Numbered from the stretch's first letter, positions 10,002 through 20,141 are shown. The stretch is DNA of 64,000 nt from Companilactobacillus mindensis DSM 14500 (GCF_001434275.1 NZ_AZEZ01000073.1:25613-89612); one strand, 5' to 3'. The notes: a model not told the origin generated them from the letters alone. Made by a program: numbers and translations.

Positions 10002-10275
10002 CGGTTTGTTGCACTCTCTAAACGAGTTGCACAAACCAACTTCCTGCGTTTTGCTACATCTCCCAAATCATTCGCGAAAGCGGCGAGCAATTCGTGAGAT
10101 TAGGCAAATACTCAGAAGTTACCCGGTTTGTTCCACTCTCTAAATGAGTTCCACAAGCTAGATTCCTGTGCATTACTACGACTTAAAAATCATCCACCAA
10201 AATTGGGTGGCTAATTTCCAAGTCTAGGCAATTGCTCAGAATCTGACCAAGCTTGTTGCACTCTCTTGCAAGCAA
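10002..10275. repeat. Tandem ~122-bp repeats (two full units and a partial third)
   Basis: Unit 1 begins CGGTTTGTTGCACTCTCTAA and unit 2, 122 bases later, begins CGGTTTGTTCCACTCTCTAA. A third start, AAGCTTGTTGCACTCTCTT, lies a further 124 bases on. Shared blocks within units are TTCCTGCGTTTTGCTAC / TTCCTGTGCATTACTAC and GGCAAATACTCAGAAG / GGCAATTGCTCAGAAT. Each unit opens with an imperfect hairpin (GGTTTGTTGCACTC with GAGTTGCACAAACC) and has a central variable hairpin. No ORF of note is present. This fills the 374-base gap between the surface protein and the protease gene. Confidence 0.8.
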
Positions 10276-10276
10276 A

Positions 10277-11473
10277 TTAGAAGCCAAATGACTTGTTTCT
10301 TCTATTATAGACAGCAATCAGGATAGCAATGGCGACAGCAACGAAAATCAACGTTTCTAAAATCGTCAAAAGACTGTCGGCTAAAGTTACTTTACCTGAC
10401 ATCAGGGTTCCTGAGACACTGAATACTAAGGTGTCAACGAGGATGTGAAAGATAACAGGTACATAAAACATTTCGGTGTAGAGATATAGTCCACACATCA
10501 GTAGGCCAAAGCCAAAAGCAAAGACGACTTGATTGAGTGTATTAGCAACGCTTTGACCGGCAGAGATATTCCCTAAGTGCAATAAACTAAAGCAGAGACT
10601 GCTGATACCGGCAGCGTAGAAGATTTTGAATCTAGTATTGCGAAAGGCCAGCAACAAGATTGTTAGGAAAGCATATCTAAAGAGTAATTCTTCAGCAATA
10701 CCGGCTTCTAGACCAGAGAGAATATACTCAGGCTTAAAAGTGAGGTTGGAGAAGTTAAAACTGAAAAATGACGTGAAGAGATTATTGCCGCCACCGAAAG
10801 CATTCCAGAGTACGAACCAAATACTTACTATTAATAGTAGAATTAGGACTTTGATATTAGCAGCTTTAGCCAAGCGCATCTTAGGCCAGCTGTATCCCCA
10901 ATGACGCATCAAAAGAAGCGTCAAAACTAAAAATCCTAATGCACCAAGAAAAGCGGAGTTGATCAAGGTAGCCATGAAAGGGTTGAAGTAGAGAATAGTT
11001 CCGTAAGTCACCATACTCAAGCCACCCATTGCCACATATTCAAAAACGAATATTAAGATGACTAGTTGCCAGAACTTGTTTTGAATATTACCAAAGAAAA
11101 CAATTGCGTAAGGAATATACATTAACAACATAGTCACTAACAACAAAGCAATCGAACTAGGCAGGTTCCAACCGTAAAGTCTAGTCGTGGCATTAATTAG
11201 ATAATGATACGATTCCGGGATGATAAAGACCTGGAAAAATAATTGAAAGAGGTAATTGATACGATCAAGTATTTTTTGAGGATGTTGTTTGAGATACAAA
11301 GCTAACAGATTCAAAATAATTGGACCAAAGAGATATAGGTTCTCGGTCAAGGCACTGTAAGCAAAAATCGCTAGTGCGTTAAAAATTACTTGAGCTTTGA
11401 ACAAATAAAAATAAACTTTGTCTTTATTATTTGTTTCAAACCTGTTATTATAACTAAATTCGAGATTATTCAA
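10277..11473 (-). CDS. CPBP-family intramembrane metalloprotease (Abi/Rce1-like)
   Basis: This is a polytopic membrane protein of 398 residues, mostly hydrophobic helices. The C-terminal half carries the CPBP glutamic-protease signature in order: EEXXXR as EELLFRYAF, then FXXXH as FSLLHLGN, then HXXXD as FHILVDTLVF. Family members act in protein maturation, bacteriocin self-immunity or stress responses, and the substrate here is unknown. The long N-terminal half (about 200 residues, at least five predicted helices) is an extra membrane region in front of the protease domain. ATG with AGGTGTGTAATG-type spacing is used. No bacteriocin gene lies next to it, so an immunity role is unsupported. 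It is divergent from the S10 operon. Confidence 0.88.
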   Translation of the reverse strand: MNNLEFSYNNRFETNNKDKVYFYLFKAQVIFNALAIFAYSALTENLYLFGPIILNLLALYLKQHPQKILDRINYLFQLFFQVFIIPESYHYLINATTRLYGWNLPSSIALLLVTMLLMYIPYAIVFFGNIQNKFWQLVILIFVFEYVAMGGLSMVTYGTILYFNPFMATLINSAFLGALGFLVLTLLLMRHWGYSWPKMRLAKAANIKVLILLLIVSIWFVLWNAFGGGNNLFTSFFSFNFSNLTFKPEYILSGLEAGIAEELLFRYAFLTILLLAFRNTRFKIFYAAGISSLCFSLLHLGNISAGQSVANTLNQVVFAFGFGLLMCGLYLYTEMFYVPVIFHILVDTLVFSVSGTLMSGKVTLADSLLTILETLIFVAVAIAILIAVYNRRNKSFGF

Positions 11474-11563
11474 TCATTACACACCTCCACTTTTTCTTAG
11501 AGTATAATGTAAAAATGCTTTTTAAGAAAGCGTCTTTCATTTAAAAAAATACTTGATTTATCC

Positions 11564-11592
11564 TTGAAAAAGGGGAGCTCATCGTGTAGTAT
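11564..11592 (+). promoter_or_regulatory. Promoter of the S10 operon
   Basis: TTGAAA and TAGTAT are spaced by 17 bases, about 170 bases upstream of rpsJ. An overlapping TATTAT three bases later is an alternative -10. Confidence 0.6.
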
Positions 11593-11599
11593 TATAAGA

Positions 11600-11757
11600 G
11601 TGCTTATTTCATATAGAAGTATGTACCGAAGAGGTATTGAAAAAAATATCGACGGTTTAGAAGTGAGAGGTTGCGACACACCCGGCCGCTTTGCCACGGC
11701 AGGGCTGGCGGATATTTTCACGGAGCCGGTCATCTTGAAAGAGACAAAAAGGAGGTA
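11600..11757 (+). ncRNA. S10-operon 5' leader with GC-rich structured element
   Basis: The leader is about 160 bases. Within it, 11679-11731 is strikingly GC-rich compared with the surrounding DNA and can fold: CCGGC near 11682 pairs with GCCGG near 11726, enclosing CCGC / GCGG. The structure ends before the AAAAAGGAGG of rpsJ. In gamma-proteobacteria L4 binds an S10 leader to repress the operon. This leader does not obviously resemble that one, so regulation by L4 or another r-protein is only inferred. Confidence 0.5.
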
Positions 11758-11762
11758 ACCCC

Positions 11763-12071
11763 ATGGCAAGTCAAAAAATTCGCATTCGTTTGAAGGCTTA
11801 TGAACATCGTATTCTAGATCAATCAGCTGACAAAATTGTGGAAACTGCAAAGAGAACTGGAGCACAAATTTCAGGTCCAATTCCTTTACCAACAGAGCGT
11901 TCACTATATACAGTGTTAGCTTCACCACACAAGCACAAGGATTCTAGAGAACAATTCGAAATGCGTACACATAAGAGACTTATCGACGTTGTTAACCCAA
12001 CAAAGAAGACGGTTGATTCACTAATGAAGTTGGATCTACCATCTGGTGTTGACATTGAAATCAAATTATAA
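11763..12071 (+). CDS. rpsJ: 30S ribosomal protein S10
   Basis: S10 (NusE) is a small-subunit head protein that also works in transcription antitermination with NusB. The 102 residues match the family throughout ([56 protein letters not shown]). ATG follows AAAAAGGAGGTAACCCC. It is the first gene of the S10 operon, after a structured leader. Confidence 0.99.
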   Translation: MASQKIRIRLKAYEHRILDQSADKIVETAKRTGAQISGPIPLPTERSLYTVLASPHKHKDSREQFEMRTHKRLIDVVNPTKKTVDSLMKLDLPSGVDIEIKL

Positions 12072-12102
12072 TAATTAAAAATAAATTATTGGAGGTGCAA
12101 AC

Positions 12103-12738
12103 ATGGCCAGAAAAGGTATTCTTGGTAAAAAAGTCGGAATGACTCAAATTTTCACTGACAACGGTGAACTTGTTCCCGTAACAGTTGTTGAAGCAACACC
12201 AAACGTTGTTATGCAACTTAAAACTGTTGAAAATGATGGTTATGAGGCCGTTCAACTAGGTTTTGAAGACAGACGCGAAGTTCTATCAAACAAACCAGCC
12301 AAAGGTCATGCAGAAAAGGCAAATACAACTCCTAAACATTACATTCGCGAATTCCGCGATGTTGAAATGGGAGACTACGAATTAGGTGCCAACGTTACAG
12401 TTGATACATTTAATTCTGGTGATATTGTCGACGTTACAGGTATTACAAAGGGACACGGAATGCAAGGTAACATCAAGCGTTTTGGTCAAGCTCGTGGTCC
12501 AGAAACTCACGGTTCTAGATATCACCGTGTTGCTGGTTCAATGGGTGCCATCATTAACCGTGTATTCAAGGGTAAGATGCTTCCTGGTGTTATGGGTAAC
12601 AACCGTGTTACTACACAAAACCTTGAAATCATCAAAGTTGATACCGAACACAATGCAATCATGATCAAGGGTAATGTACCCGGTGCAAACAAATCATTAG
12701 TTAAAATCCAAACAGCTATTAAAGCTAATCAAAAATAG
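12103..12738 (+). CDS. rplC: 50S ribosomal protein L3
   Basis: L3 is an early assembly protein whose long loop reaches the peptidyl-transferase centre. The 211 residues start [20 protein letters not shown] and include the central [21 protein letters not shown] loop. ATG with ATTGGAGGTGCAAAC. It is the second gene of the S10 operon, 31 bases after rpsJ. Confidence 0.99.
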   Translation: MARKGILGKKVGMTQIFTDNGELVPVTVVEATPNVVMQLKTVENDGYEAVQLGFEDRREVLSNKPAKGHAEKANTTPKHYIREFRDVEMGDYELGANVTVDTFNSGDIVDVTGITKGHGMQGNIKRFGQARGPETHGSRYHRVAGSMGAIINRVFKGKMLPGVMGNNRVTTQNLEIIKVDTEHNAIMIKGNVPGANKSLVKIQTAIKANQK

Positions 12739-12755
12739 GAAGGAGGAACTGAGTT

Positions 12756-13379
12756 ATGACAAAAATCACAGCTTACAAAGATAACGGTGCTGAGAACGGT
12801 GCTGTTGAAGTAAAAGACGCAATCTTTGGTATCGAACCAAACAACAACGTCGTTACTGATGCGGTTATTATGCAACGTGCATCAATGAGACAAGGTACTC
12901 ATGATGTTAAGAACCGTTCCGAAGTACGTGGTGGTGGTAGAAAACCATGGCGTCAAAAAGGTACTGGACGTGCTCGTCAAGGTTCAATTAGATCACCTCA
13001 ATGGGTAGGTGGTGGTGTCGTATTCGGCCCTACACCAAGATCTTATTCATATCACCTTCCTAAGAAGGTTAGCCGTTTGGCATTGAAGTCTGTACTTTCA
13101 CAAAAGGCTGCTGACAGTAACTTAATCGTTATTGACTCAATTTCATACGACAAGCCAAGTACAAAGGCTTTTGCACAATTACTAAATACTGTAGGTGCTG
13201 ATAACAAAGCTCTTGTAGTTGTTGAAGATGGTAACGACAACGTTGCTTTATCTGCAAGAAATATTGCTGGAGTTAAGGTTGTTGCACCAGAAGGTGTTAA
13301 CGTTCTTGACGTTATTAACGCTAACAAGTTAGTTGTTACACAAGCAGCACTTTCTAAAATTGAGGAGGTGCTTGGATAA
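12756..13379 (+). CDS. rplD: 50S ribosomal protein L4
   Basis: L4 lines the peptide exit tunnel, and mutations in its loop give macrolide resistance in other species. The 207 residues include the tunnel loop [20 protein letters not shown] with the wild-type [15 protein letters not shown] with AGGAAGGAGGAACTGAGTT. Its stop overlaps the start of rplW in a TAATG arrangement, which suggests translational coupling. L4 is the known S10-operon repressor in gamma-proteobacteria. Confidence 0.99.
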   Translation: MTKITAYKDNGAENGAVEVKDAIFGIEPNNNVVTDAVIMQRASMRQGTHDVKNRSEVRGGGRKPWRQKGTGRARQGSIRSPQWVGGGVVFGPTPRSYSYHLPKKVSRLALKSVLSQKAADSNLIVIDSISYDKPSTKAFAQLLNTVGADNKALVVVEDGNDNVALSARNIAGVKVVAPEGVNVLDVINANKLVVTQAALSKIEEVLG

Positions 13380-13666
13380 TGAACGCAAGAGACGTAATTA
13401 TTCGCCCTGTTGTTACTGAAAGCTCAATGGATGCTATGAGCGACAAGAAATATACTTTCGATGTTGCTTTAGATGCTAACAAGGTTCTTGTTAGACAAGC
13501 TGTTGAAGAAGTTTTCGGTGTTAAAGTTAAACAAGTAAACATCATGAATGTTTCTGGTAAGAAGAAGCGCCAAGGTCGTTATGTTGGTTTTACAGCAAAA
13601 CGTCGTAAGGCTATCGTTACTCTTACAGCAGATTCAGATGAAATTAAGATTTTTGACGAAGAATAA
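13379..13666 (+). CDS. rplW: 50S ribosomal protein L23
   Basis: L23 sits at the tunnel exit and is the docking site for trigger factor and SRP. The 95 residues carry [14 protein letters not shown] and the C-terminal [19 protein letters not shown]. The start ATG shares one base with the rplD stop, with the ribosome-binding site GAGGAGG inside rplD. Confidence 0.99.
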   Translation: MNARDVIIRPVVTESSMDAMSDKKYTFDVALDANKVLVRQAVEEVFGVKVKQVNIMNVSGKKKRQGRYVGFTAKRRKAIVTLTADSDEIKIFDEE

Positions 13667-13682
13667 ATAAGGAGGTCCAATA

Positions 13683-14516
13683 ATGGCGATTATCAAGTAT
13701 AAACCAACCACAAACGGTCGTCGTAATATGACAGGTTCTGACTTTTCAGAAATTACTAAGACAACTCCTGAAAAGACACTTCTAGAATCACAAAGCCATA
13801 CTGCTGGTCGTAACTCATACGGTCATATTACAGTTCGTCACCGTGGTGGTGGACACAAACAAAAATACCGTGTTATTGATTTCAAACGTATCAAAGACGG
13901 TGTTAAAGCTACAGTTAAGGCAATCGAATACGATCCTAACCGTACTGCTAATATTGCACTTATTCACTATTCAGATGGTGTTAAATCATACATCTTAGCT
14001 CCTAAAGGTCTTGAAGTAGGACAAGTTATCGAATCTGGTAAAGATGCAGATATCAAACCAGGTAACGCACTTGCACTTGCTGATATTCCCGTTGGTACAA
14101 CAATTCACAACGTTGAATTGAAACCTGGCAAGGGTGGTCAACTAGGCCGTTCAGCTGGTACATCAATCCAATTGCTTGGTAGAGATGGTAAGTACTCAAT
14201 CTTACGTCTACCTTCAGGTGAAGTTCGTTTAATCCTTTCAACTTGCCGTGCTTCAATCGGTGCTATTGGTAACGAACAACATGAACTTATTAAGATTGGT
14301 AAAGCTGGTCGTAAGCGCTGGTTAGGTATGAGACCTACAGTTCGTGGATCAGTAATGAACCCTAACGATCACCCACACGGTGGTGGTGAAGGTAAAGCTC
14401 CTATCGGTCATCCATCTCCTATGTCACCATGGGGTAAGAAGACTCTTGGTAAGAAAACTCGTTCAACTCATGCCAAATCTGAAAAGCTTATCGTTCGTCA
14501 CAGAAAAGGTAAGTAG
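13683..14516 (+). CDS. rplB: 50S ribosomal protein L2
   Basis: L2 is needed for subunit association and peptidyl-transferase activity. The 277 residues include [19 protein letters not shown] and the catalytic-centre histidine region [23 protein letters not shown] with AAGGAGGTCCAATA. It lies 16 bases after rplW in the S10 operon. Confidence 0.99.
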   Translation: MAIIKYKPTTNGRRNMTGSDFSEITKTTPEKTLLESQSHTAGRNSYGHITVRHRGGGHKQKYRVIDFKRIKDGVKATVKAIEYDPNRTANIALIHYSDGVKSYILAPKGLEVGQVIESGKDADIKPGNALALADIPVGTTIHNVELKPGKGGQLGRSAGTSIQLLGRDGKYSILRLPSGEVRLILSTCRASIGAIGNEQHELIKIGKAGRKRWLGMRPTVRGSVMNPNDHPHGGGEGKAPIGHPSPMSPWGKKTLGKKTRSTHAKSEKLIVRHRKGK

Positions 14517-14550
14517 ACTATTCATTAGAATAATATAAGGAGGACATAAG

Positions 14551-14832
14551 ATGAGTCGTAGTTTAAAAAAGGGACCATTCGCTGACGCACATCTTCTAAA
14601 GAAGATCGATGCACAAGCTGATTCTGAAAAGAAATCAGTTATCAAGACATGGTCAAGACGTTCAACAATTTTTCCTAGTTTCGTAGGATACACAATCGCA
14701 GTTCATGATGGTCGTAAGCATGTTCCAGTTTATATCCAAGAAGATATGGTTGGACACAAGTTAGGTGAATTCGTACCTACACGTACTTTCCATGGTCATG
14801 CAACTGATGACAAGAAGACAGTTAAGAAATAA
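14551..14832 (+). CDS. rpsS: 30S ribosomal protein S19
   Basis: S19 is a 30S head protein that pairs with S13 and contacts the A-site finger. The 93 residues begin [19 protein letters not shown] and contain [20 protein letters not shown] and [19 protein letters not shown] with TAAGGAGGACATAAG. Confidence 0.99.
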   Translation: MSRSLKKGPFADAHLLKKIDAQADSEKKSVIKTWSRRSTIFPSFVGYTIAVHDGRKHVPVYIQEDMVGHKLGEFVPTRTFHGHATDDKKTVKK

Positions 14833-14846
14833 GAAGGGAGACTTAA

Positions 14847-15203
14847 ATGATGGCAGAACAAGAAATTACATCTGCAACAGCTAGAGTTACAAACGTGCGT
14901 ATCGCACCTCGTAAAGCTCGTCTTGTTATTGACTTGATCAGAGGCAAACAAGCTGCTGAGGCACTTGCACTTTTGCAATTCACACCTAGAGCAGGCTCTC
15001 CAATTATTGCTAAAGCTCTTAAGTCAGCAATTGCAAACGCAGAACACAACTTTGATTTAGATGCACAAAACCTATATGTCAGTGAAGCTTTCGTTGACGA
15101 AGGACCAACTCTTAAACGTTTCCGTCCTAGAGCTAAAGGTTCAGCATCACCAATTAACAAGAGAACAAGTCACATTACTGTTGTAGTAAGTGAAAAAGAA
15201 TAG
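14847..15203 (+). CDS. rplV: 50S ribosomal protein L22
   Basis: L22 is a tunnel-wall protein with a beta-hairpin near the macrolide site. The 118 residues include [20 protein letters not shown] and the hairpin [20 protein letters not shown]. Two ATG codons stand in tandem; the first is used here because AAGAAGGGAG is better spaced from it, and the second would shorten the protein by one residue. Confidence 0.99.
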   Translation: MMAEQEITSATARVTNVRIAPRKARLVIDLIRGKQAAEALALLQFTPRAGSPIIAKALKSAIANAEHNFDLDAQNLYVSEAFVDEGPTLKRFRPRAKGSASPINKRTSHITVVVSEKE

Positions 15204-15220
15204 TATAGGAGGTAACTTTA

Positions 15221-15898
15221 GTGGGTCAAAAGATTAATCCAGTCGGATTCCGTGTCGGTGTTATCCGTGACTGGGATGCCAAATGGTATGCAAACAACAA
15301 AGACTTTTCAACATTTTTACATGAAGACCTTAAGATTCGTAAGTATATTGAAGACAAACTTTCAAATGCTTCTGTCTCAAGAATCGAAATCGAACGTACT
15401 GCTAAGAACGTTACTGTTTCAATTCATACTGCTAAACCAGGTATGGTTATCGGTAAAGGTGGTTCTGAAGTTGAAAAATTACGTAATGAATTAAACAACT
15501 TAACTAACAGAAACATTCACATCAACATCATCGAAATCAAGAAACCTGATCTAGATGCAAAATTGGTTGGTGAAAGTATCGCCCGTCAACTTGAAGCTCG
15601 TATTGCTTTCAGACGTGCACAACGTCAAGCAGTTCAACGTTCAAGACGTGCAGGTGCTAAGGGTATCAAGGTACAAATTTCTGGTCGTTTGAACGGTGCT
15701 GATATGGCTCGTCGTGAATGGCATACAGAAGGAACTGTTCCTTTGCACACATTGCGTGCTGATATCGATTATGCTTGGGTTGAAGCAAAGACAACTTATG
15801 GTAATTTAGGTGTTAAAACTTGGATCTACCGTGGTGAAGTTCTTCCTGCTAAACCACAACATACTCAAGAAACAAAAAACGAAGGGAAAGGAGAATAA
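15221..15898 (+). CDS. rpsC: 30S ribosomal protein S3
   Basis: S3 lies at the mRNA entry channel and has helicase-like activity with S4 and S5. The 225 residues begin with [20 protein letters not shown]. The KH-domain motif is [15 protein letters not shown], and the C-terminal half has [20 protein letters not shown]. The start is GTG after ATAGGAGGTAACTTTA. Confidence 0.99.
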   Translation: MGQKINPVGFRVGVIRDWDAKWYANNKDFSTFLHEDLKIRKYIEDKLSNASVSRIEIERTAKNVTVSIHTAKPGMVIGKGGSEVEKLRNELNNLTNRNIHINIIEIKKPDLDAKLVGESIARQLEARIAFRRAQRQAVQRSRRAGAKGIKVQISGRLNGADMARREWHTEGTVPLHTLRADIDYAWVEAKTTYGNLGVKTWIYRGEVLPAKPQHTQETKNEGKGE

Positions 15899-15901
15899 TC
15901 T

Positions 15902-16333
15902 ATGCTAGTACCAAAACGTGTAAAACACCGTCGTGAATTCCGTGGGAAGATGCGCGGAGAAGCTAAAGGTGGAAAAGAAGTAACATTTGGCGAATATGGT
16001 TTGAAAGCACTTGATTCAAGCTGGATCACAAATAGACAAATTGAAGCATCTCGTGTTGCTATGACTCGTTACATGAAGCGTGGTGGTAAGGTTTGGATTA
16101 AAATCTTCCCTCATAAATCATACACTGCTAAGGGTGTAGGTGTTCGTATGGGTAATGGTAAAGGTGCTCCTGCTGGATGGGTAGCTCCAGTTAAACGTGA
16201 AAAGGTTTTGTTTGAAATCGGTGGCGTTTCTGAAGAAGTTGCTCGTGAAGCATTGAGACTTGCATCACACAAACTACCTGTTAGAACTAAGTTTGTAAAA
16301 CGTGAGGAAGTAGGTGGCGCTGATGAAGGCTAG
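15902..16333 (+). CDS. rplP: 50S ribosomal protein L16
   Basis: L16 helps place aminoacyl-tRNA in the A site and is a late assembly protein. The 143 residues begin [20 protein letters not shown] and include [22 protein letters not shown]. It starts three bases after the rpsC stop, with AAGGAGAATAATCT in the rpsC tail. Its last 11 bases overlap rpmC. Confidence 0.99.
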   Translation: MLVPKRVKHRREFRGKMRGEAKGGKEVTFGEYGLKALDSSWITNRQIEASRVAMTRYMKRGGKVWIKIFPHKSYTAKGVGVRMGNGKGAPAGWVAPVKREKVLFEIGGVSEEVAREALRLASHKLPVRTKFVKREEVGGADEG

Positions 16334-16517
16334 TGAAATCAAAGAGCTAACTGCTGCTCAATTGCAAGACAAAGTCAAAGCATATAAAGAAGAATTGTTC
16401 AACTTGCGTTTCCAACAAGCCACAGGCCAATTGGAAAACACAGCCCGTTTAAAGGCTGTTAGAAAGAACATTGCAAGATTAAGAACAGCTCAAAACCAAA
16501 AGAATAACGAAAAATAA
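16323..16517 (+). CDS. rpmC: 50S ribosomal protein L29
   Basis: L29 lies beside L23 at the tunnel exit. With ATG at this position the protein has 64 residues, [20 protein letters not shown], ending [14 protein letters not shown], which matches the family's usual start. An in-frame GTG nine bases upstream is possible, but the AGGTGG five bases before the ATG favours the shorter form. The gene overlaps the end of rplP, so coupled translation is likely. Confidence 0.97.
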   Translation: MKASEIKELTAAQLQDKVKAYKEELFNLRFQQATGQLENTARLKAVRKNIARLRTAQNQKNNEK

Positions 16518-16539
16518 TAGACAGGAAGGGGACATCAAG

Positions 16540-16815
16540 TTGAGCGAAACACAAGAAACTCGTAACCGTCGTAAAGTATATCAAGGCCGCGTTCTTTCAG
16601 ATAAGATGGATAAGACGATCGTCGTTGTTGTTGAAACAACAAAACAACATCCAGTTTATGGAAAACGTGTAAGATATTCTAAGAAATATTACGTTCAAGA
16701 CGAAAACAACGAAGCAAAAGTTGGCGATATTGTACGTATCATGGAAACTCGACCTTTGTCAAAGACAAAGCGCTTCCGTTTATTAGAAATCGTCGAAAAA
16801 GCAGTCACAATCTAG
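16540..16815 (+). CDS. rpsQ: 30S ribosomal protein S17
   Basis: S17 is a primary 16S-binding protein with an OB fold. The 91 residues include [20 protein letters not shown] and [19 protein letters not shown]. The start is TTG after CAGGAAGGGGACATCAAG. It is the next gene of the S10/spc run after rpmC. Confidence 0.98.
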   Translation: MSETQETRNRRKVYQGRVLSDKMDKTIVVVVETTKQHPVYGKRVRYSKKYYVQDENNEAKVGDIVRIMETRPLSKTKRFRLLEIVEKAVTI

Positions 16816-16844
16816 ACTATAACTGATGAGAGGAGGGCCAAAAC

Positions 16845-17213
16845 GTGATTCAACAAGAAAGTCGTCTAAAAGTTGCAGATAATTCTGGAGCTCGTGAAAT
16901 TCTAACAATTAAAGTTCTTGGTGGTTCAAACCGTAAGACAGCTAATATCGGTGATATTATCGTAGCTACTGTCAAACAAGCAACACCAGGTGGCGTTGTT
17001 AAAAAGGGTGACGTTGTTAAAGCTGTTATCGTAAGAACTGTATCAGGTGCTCACCGTACAGATGGTTCTTACATCAGATTTGATGAAAACGCCGCAGTTA
17101 TTATTAATGCTGATAAAACACCTAGAGGAACACGTATCTTCGGACCCGTTGCTCGTGAACTACGTGATAACGATTTTATGAAGATCGTATCTCTAGCACC
17201 AGAAGTGCTATAA
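16845..17213 (+). CDS. rplN: 50S ribosomal protein L14
   Basis: L14 forms part of the subunit interface. The 122 residues begin [20 protein letters not shown] and contain [19 protein letters not shown] and [17 protein letters not shown]. The start is GTG with AGAGGAGGGCCAAAAC. It opens the classical spc segment, but no separate promoter is evident. Confidence 0.99.
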   Translation: MIQQESRLKVADNSGAREILTIKVLGGSNRKTANIGDIIVATVKQATPGGVVKKGDVVKAVIVRTVSGAHRTDGSYIRFDENAAVIINADKTPRGTRIFGPVARELRDNDFMKIVSLAPEVL

Positions 17214-17245
17214 AAAGATCAATTAAATTCAGGAGGTGCTGAATA

Positions 17246-17488
17246 GTGTTTGTAAAAACTGGAGACAACGTCAAAATTATCGCTGGCGATGCTAAAGGCA
17301 AGACAGGTGTAGTTAAAAAAGCTTTCCCTGCTACCAACAAAGTTATCGTTGAAGGCGTAAATGTTGTAAAGAAACACTCTAAGCCAAGCAACGCTCAACC
17401 CCAAGGTGGAATTGTTGACGTTGAAAGACCTATTAGCGCAACTAACGTTAAAGTTGTAAGTAAAACAACTGATAAAGAAGATAAATAA
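17246..17488 (+). CDS. rplX: 50S ribosomal protein L24
   Basis: L24 is an assembly initiator. It is short here (80 residues), with the KOW motif in KTGDNVKIIAGDAKGKTGVV. The start is GTG after CAGGAGGTGCTGAATA, the strongest ribosome-binding match. The C-terminal part ends KVVSKTTDKEDK, so it lacks the longer tail of E. coli L24. Confidence 0.98.
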   Translation: MFVKTGDNVKIIAGDAKGKTGVVKKAFPATNKVIVEGVNVVKKHSKPSNAQPQGGIVDVERPISATNVKVVSKTTDKEDK

Positions 17489-17504
17489 GAAAGGAGAAAA
17501 CTAA

Positions 17505-18047
17505 ATGGTTAACGCATTAAAAGAAAAGTACGTTAGCGAAATCACACCATCAATGATGAAGAAGTTCAACTACTCATCAATCATGGAAACACCTAAGATC
17601 GACAAGATCGTTCTTAACATGGGTGTTGGTGATGCAATTGCTAACTCAAAGAATCTTGACGAAGCCGTTGAAGAATTAGCTCAAATTTCTGGTCAAAAGC
17701 CATTAATTACAAAAGCTAAGAAATCAATCGCTGGTTTCAGACTTCGTGAAGGTATGTCAATTGGTGCTAAGGTTACACTACGTGGTGATCGTATGTACGA
17801 CTTCCTTGACAAACTAATCAACATTGCTTTACCACGTGTTCGTGACTTCCGTGGTGTATCTACTCGTTCATTCGATGGCCGTGGTAACTACACACTTGGT
17901 GTTAAAGAACAATTGGTTTTCCCAGAAATTGACTACGATAAGGTTAACAAGATTCGTGGATTGGACATCGTTATTGTTACAACTGCTAACACTGATGAAG
18001 AATCACGTGAACTATTAACACAAATCGGTATGCCATTCGCTAAATAA
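17505..18047 (+). CDS. rplE: 50S ribosomal protein L5
   Basis: L5 binds 5S rRNA and bridges to S13. The 180 residues begin [20 protein letters not shown] and contain [20 protein letters not shown] and [22 protein letters not shown] with AGAAAGGAGAAAACTAA. Confidence 0.99.
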   Translation: MVNALKEKYVSEITPSMMKKFNYSSIMETPKIDKIVLNMGVGDAIANSKNLDEAVEELAQISGQKPLITKAKKSIAGFRLREGMSIGAKVTLRGDRMYDFLDKLINIALPRVRDFRGVSTRSFDGRGNYTLGVKEQLVFPEIDYDKVNKIRGLDIVIVTTANTDEESRELLTQIGMPFAK

Positions 18048-18064
18048 ATTAGGAGGTAAATTCA

Positions 18065-18250
18065 TTGGCTAAGAAATCTCAAATCGTACGTAATCACAGA
18101 CCTGCAAAGTTCTCTTCACAAGCATATACTCGTTGCGAACGTTGTGGTCGTCCACACTCAGTCTATCGTAAGTTTAAGCTTTGCCGACTTTGCCTTCGTC
18201 AATTGGCTCACGAAGGTCAAATCCCTGGTATGAAAAAAGCTAGCTGGTAA
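18065..18250 (+). CDS. rpsN: 30S ribosomal protein S14, zinc-binding (type Z)
   Basis: S14 is required for late 30S assembly. This 61-residue copy is the short zinc-ribbon form, with Cys24-x2-Cys27 and Cys40-x2-Cys43. The start is TTG after TTAGGAGGTAAATTCA. A second, zinc-free S14 is encoded near 59.5 kb, so the cell can swap paralogues, as Zur-regulated Firmicutes do when zinc is scarce. Confidence 0.98.
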   Translation: MAKKSQIVRNHRPAKFSSQAYTRCERCGRPHSVYRKFKLCRLCLRQLAHEGQIPGMKKASW

Positions 18251-18280
18251 GATTTTTAATATAAAAAGGAGGCAAATTAA

Positions 18281-18679
18281 ATGGTCATGACAGATCCTAT
18301 TGCAGATTACCTAACACGTATTCGTAATGCAAATATGGTTAAACATGAATCTCTAGACATTCCTGCTTCAAACATCAAGAAGAGCATGACAGAGATTCTC
18401 AAGAATGAAGGATTTATCAAGGATTACGAAGTTATCGAAGATAACAAACAAAACGTAATTCGTGTTTTCTTGAAATATGGAAAAGATCAACAACGCGTAA
18501 TCTCAGGCTTGAAACGTATTTCAAGACCAGGTCTACGTAGTTATGTTGATTCAGATAACGTACCAAAGGTTCTTAACGGATTAGGTATCGCTATTCTTTC
18601 AACTTCAAAAGGTGTTATTACTGACAAAGAAGCCCGCGCTCAACACGTTGGTGGAGAAGTAATCGCTTATATTTGGTAA
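18281..18679 (+). CDS. rpsH: 30S ribosomal protein S8
   Basis: S8 is a primary assembly protein and the known spc-operon repressor in E. coli. The 132 residues begin [20 protein letters not shown] and end [20 protein letters not shown] with AAAAAGGAGGCAAATTAA. It follows the zinc-type S14 gene. Confidence 0.99.
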   Translation: MVMTDPIADYLTRIRNANMVKHESLDIPASNIKKSMTEILKNEGFIKDYEVIEDNKQNVIRVFLKYGKDQQRVISGLKRISRPGLRSYVDSDNVPKVLNGLGIAILSTSKGVITDKEARAQHVGGEVIAYIW

Positions 18680-18709
18680 TATTCTTAAAAAGTAAGGAGG
18701 TGCACTAAT

Positions 18710-19240
18710 TTGAGTCGTATCGGTTATAAAGTAATTGAAATACCTGCAGGTGTTGAAGTTACAGAAAAAGACAATAGTATTACTGTTAAAGGCCCTAAGG
18801 GTGAATTAACAAGAGAATTTAGTCCAAAGATCAAGTTGACTGTTGAAGGCAACGAAGCTAAGTTCACACGTGAAAGCGACAATGACAAAGCTCTTCACGG
18901 AACAATGCGTTCAAACCTTAACAACATGATCATTGGTGTAACAGAAGGTTACGAAAAGAAACTTGAACTACGAGGTGTTGGTTACCGTGCAGCTGTAAAG
19001 AACAATGTATTGACACTTTCAGTTGGATACTCACATCCAGTAGTTATGGATACCCCAGAAGGTATCACTCTAGTATCACCTTCAAATACTGAAATCACTG
19101 TTTCAGGTATCTCAAAGCAAAAGGTTGGTCAATTTGCTGCTGAGATCCGCGATGTACGTAGTCCAGAACCTTATAAGGGTAAAGGTATTCGTTATGTTGG
19201 CGAATATGTACGTCGTAAGGAAGGTAAGACTGGTAAGTAA
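18710..19240 (+). CDS. rplF: 50S ribosomal protein L6
   Basis: L6 sits near the factor-binding centre. The 176 residues begin [20 protein letters not shown] and carry [20 protein letters not shown] and [20 protein letters not shown]. The start is TTG after GTAAGGAGGTGCACTAAT. Confidence 0.99.
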   Translation: MSRIGYKVIEIPAGVEVTEKDNSITVKGPKGELTREFSPKIKLTVEGNEAKFTRESDNDKALHGTMRSNLNNMIIGVTEGYEKKLELRGVGYRAAVKNNVLTLSVGYSHPVVMDTPEGITLVSPSNTEITVSGISKQKVGQFAAEIRDVRSPEPYKGKGIRYVGEYVRRKEGKTGK

Positions 19241-19265
19241 TAAATAAAACCATGAGGTGAAAATT

Positions 19266-19622
19266 GTGATAACAAAACCAGATAAAAACAAAGCACGTCA
19301 AAGACGTCAAAAACGTATTCGTGCCAAAATCTCTGGTACTGCTGAGCGCCCACGCTTAAATGTATTCCGTTCTAACAAAAACATTTACGCTCAAGTAATT
19401 GATGACGTAAAGGGTGTAACGCTCGCAAGTGCCTCAACTCTTGATAAAGAAATTAAAGACGGTTCAAAAGTTGAACAAGCTGAAGCTGTTGGTGCATTAG
19501 TTGCACAAAGAGCTCAAGAAGCTAAAATTAGCAACGTAATCTTTGATCGTGGTGGTTACTTATATCACGGACGTGTTCAAAGTCTTGCTGAAGCTGCTCG
19601 TGAAAATGGGCTAAAATTCTAG
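19266..19622 (+). CDS. rplR: 50S ribosomal protein L18
   Basis: L18 is a 5S rRNA-binding protein. With GTG at this position the protein is 118 residues, [20 protein letters not shown], the usual Firmicute beginning. An in-frame GTG nine bases upstream overlaps the only ribosome-binding site (GAGGTG), so it cannot be the start. The body includes [20 protein letters not shown] and [20 protein letters not shown]. Confidence 0.97.
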   Translation: MITKPDKNKARQRRQKRIRAKISGTAERPRLNVFRSNKNIYAQVIDDVKGVTLASASTLDKEIKDGSKVEQAEAVGALVAQRAQEAKISNVIFDRGGYLYHGRVQSLAEAARENGLKF

Positions 19623-19640
19623 AAGGAGGAAACCAAATTT

Positions 19641-20141
19641 ATGACATATATCGATCCATCTCAATTAGAATTAGAAGATCGCGTTGTCTCAATCAACCGT
19701 GTTACTAAGGTTGTTAAAGGTGGACGTCGTCTACGTTTTGCAGCTATCGTAATCGTTGGTGACAAGAATGGTCACGTAGGTTTCGGTACTGGTAAAGCTC
19801 AAGAAGTTCCTGAAGCTATTCGTAAAGCTGTTGAAGATGCTAAAAAGAATCTTATCGAAGTTCCTATGGTTGGTTCAACAATTCCTCATGAAGTTATCGG
19901 TAACTTTGGTGCTGGTAAGATCATGTTGAAGCCTGCTGAAGAAGGTTCAGGTATCGCCGCTGGTGGTGCTGTTCGTGCCGTTATCGAATTATCTGGTGTT
20001 GGTGATGTTACAAGTAAATCACTTGGTAGAAATACACCGATCAACGTAATTCGTGCAACTATCGATGGACTAAAACAACTAAAGACAGCTGAAAGTGTTT
20101 CTGCTATGCGTGGAATCTCAGCCCAAGAATTGCTTAACTAG
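19641..20141 (+). CDS. rpsE: 30S ribosomal protein S5
   Basis: S5 is involved in decoding accuracy and mRNA unwinding. The 166 residues include [40 protein letters not shown] and [22 protein letters not shown] with AGAAGGAGGAAACCAAATTT. Confidence 0.99.
   Translation: MTYIDPSQLELEDRVVSINRVTKVVKGGRRLRFAAIVIVGDKNGHVGFGTGKAQEVPEAIRKAVEDAKKNLIEVPMVGSTIPHEVIGNFGAGKIMLKPAEEGSGIAAGGAVRAVIELSGVGDVTSKSLGRNTPINVIRATIDGLKQLKTAESVSAMRGISAQELLN

Noticed and set aside
10002..10275. CRISPR array
   Set aside because: The repeat unit is about 122 bases, the copies are diverged and there are no regular spacers or cas genes.
11497..11928. 143-residue minus-strand ORF over the S10 leader and rpsJ
   Set aside because: It runs antisense to rpsJ and the structured leader and does not look like a protein.
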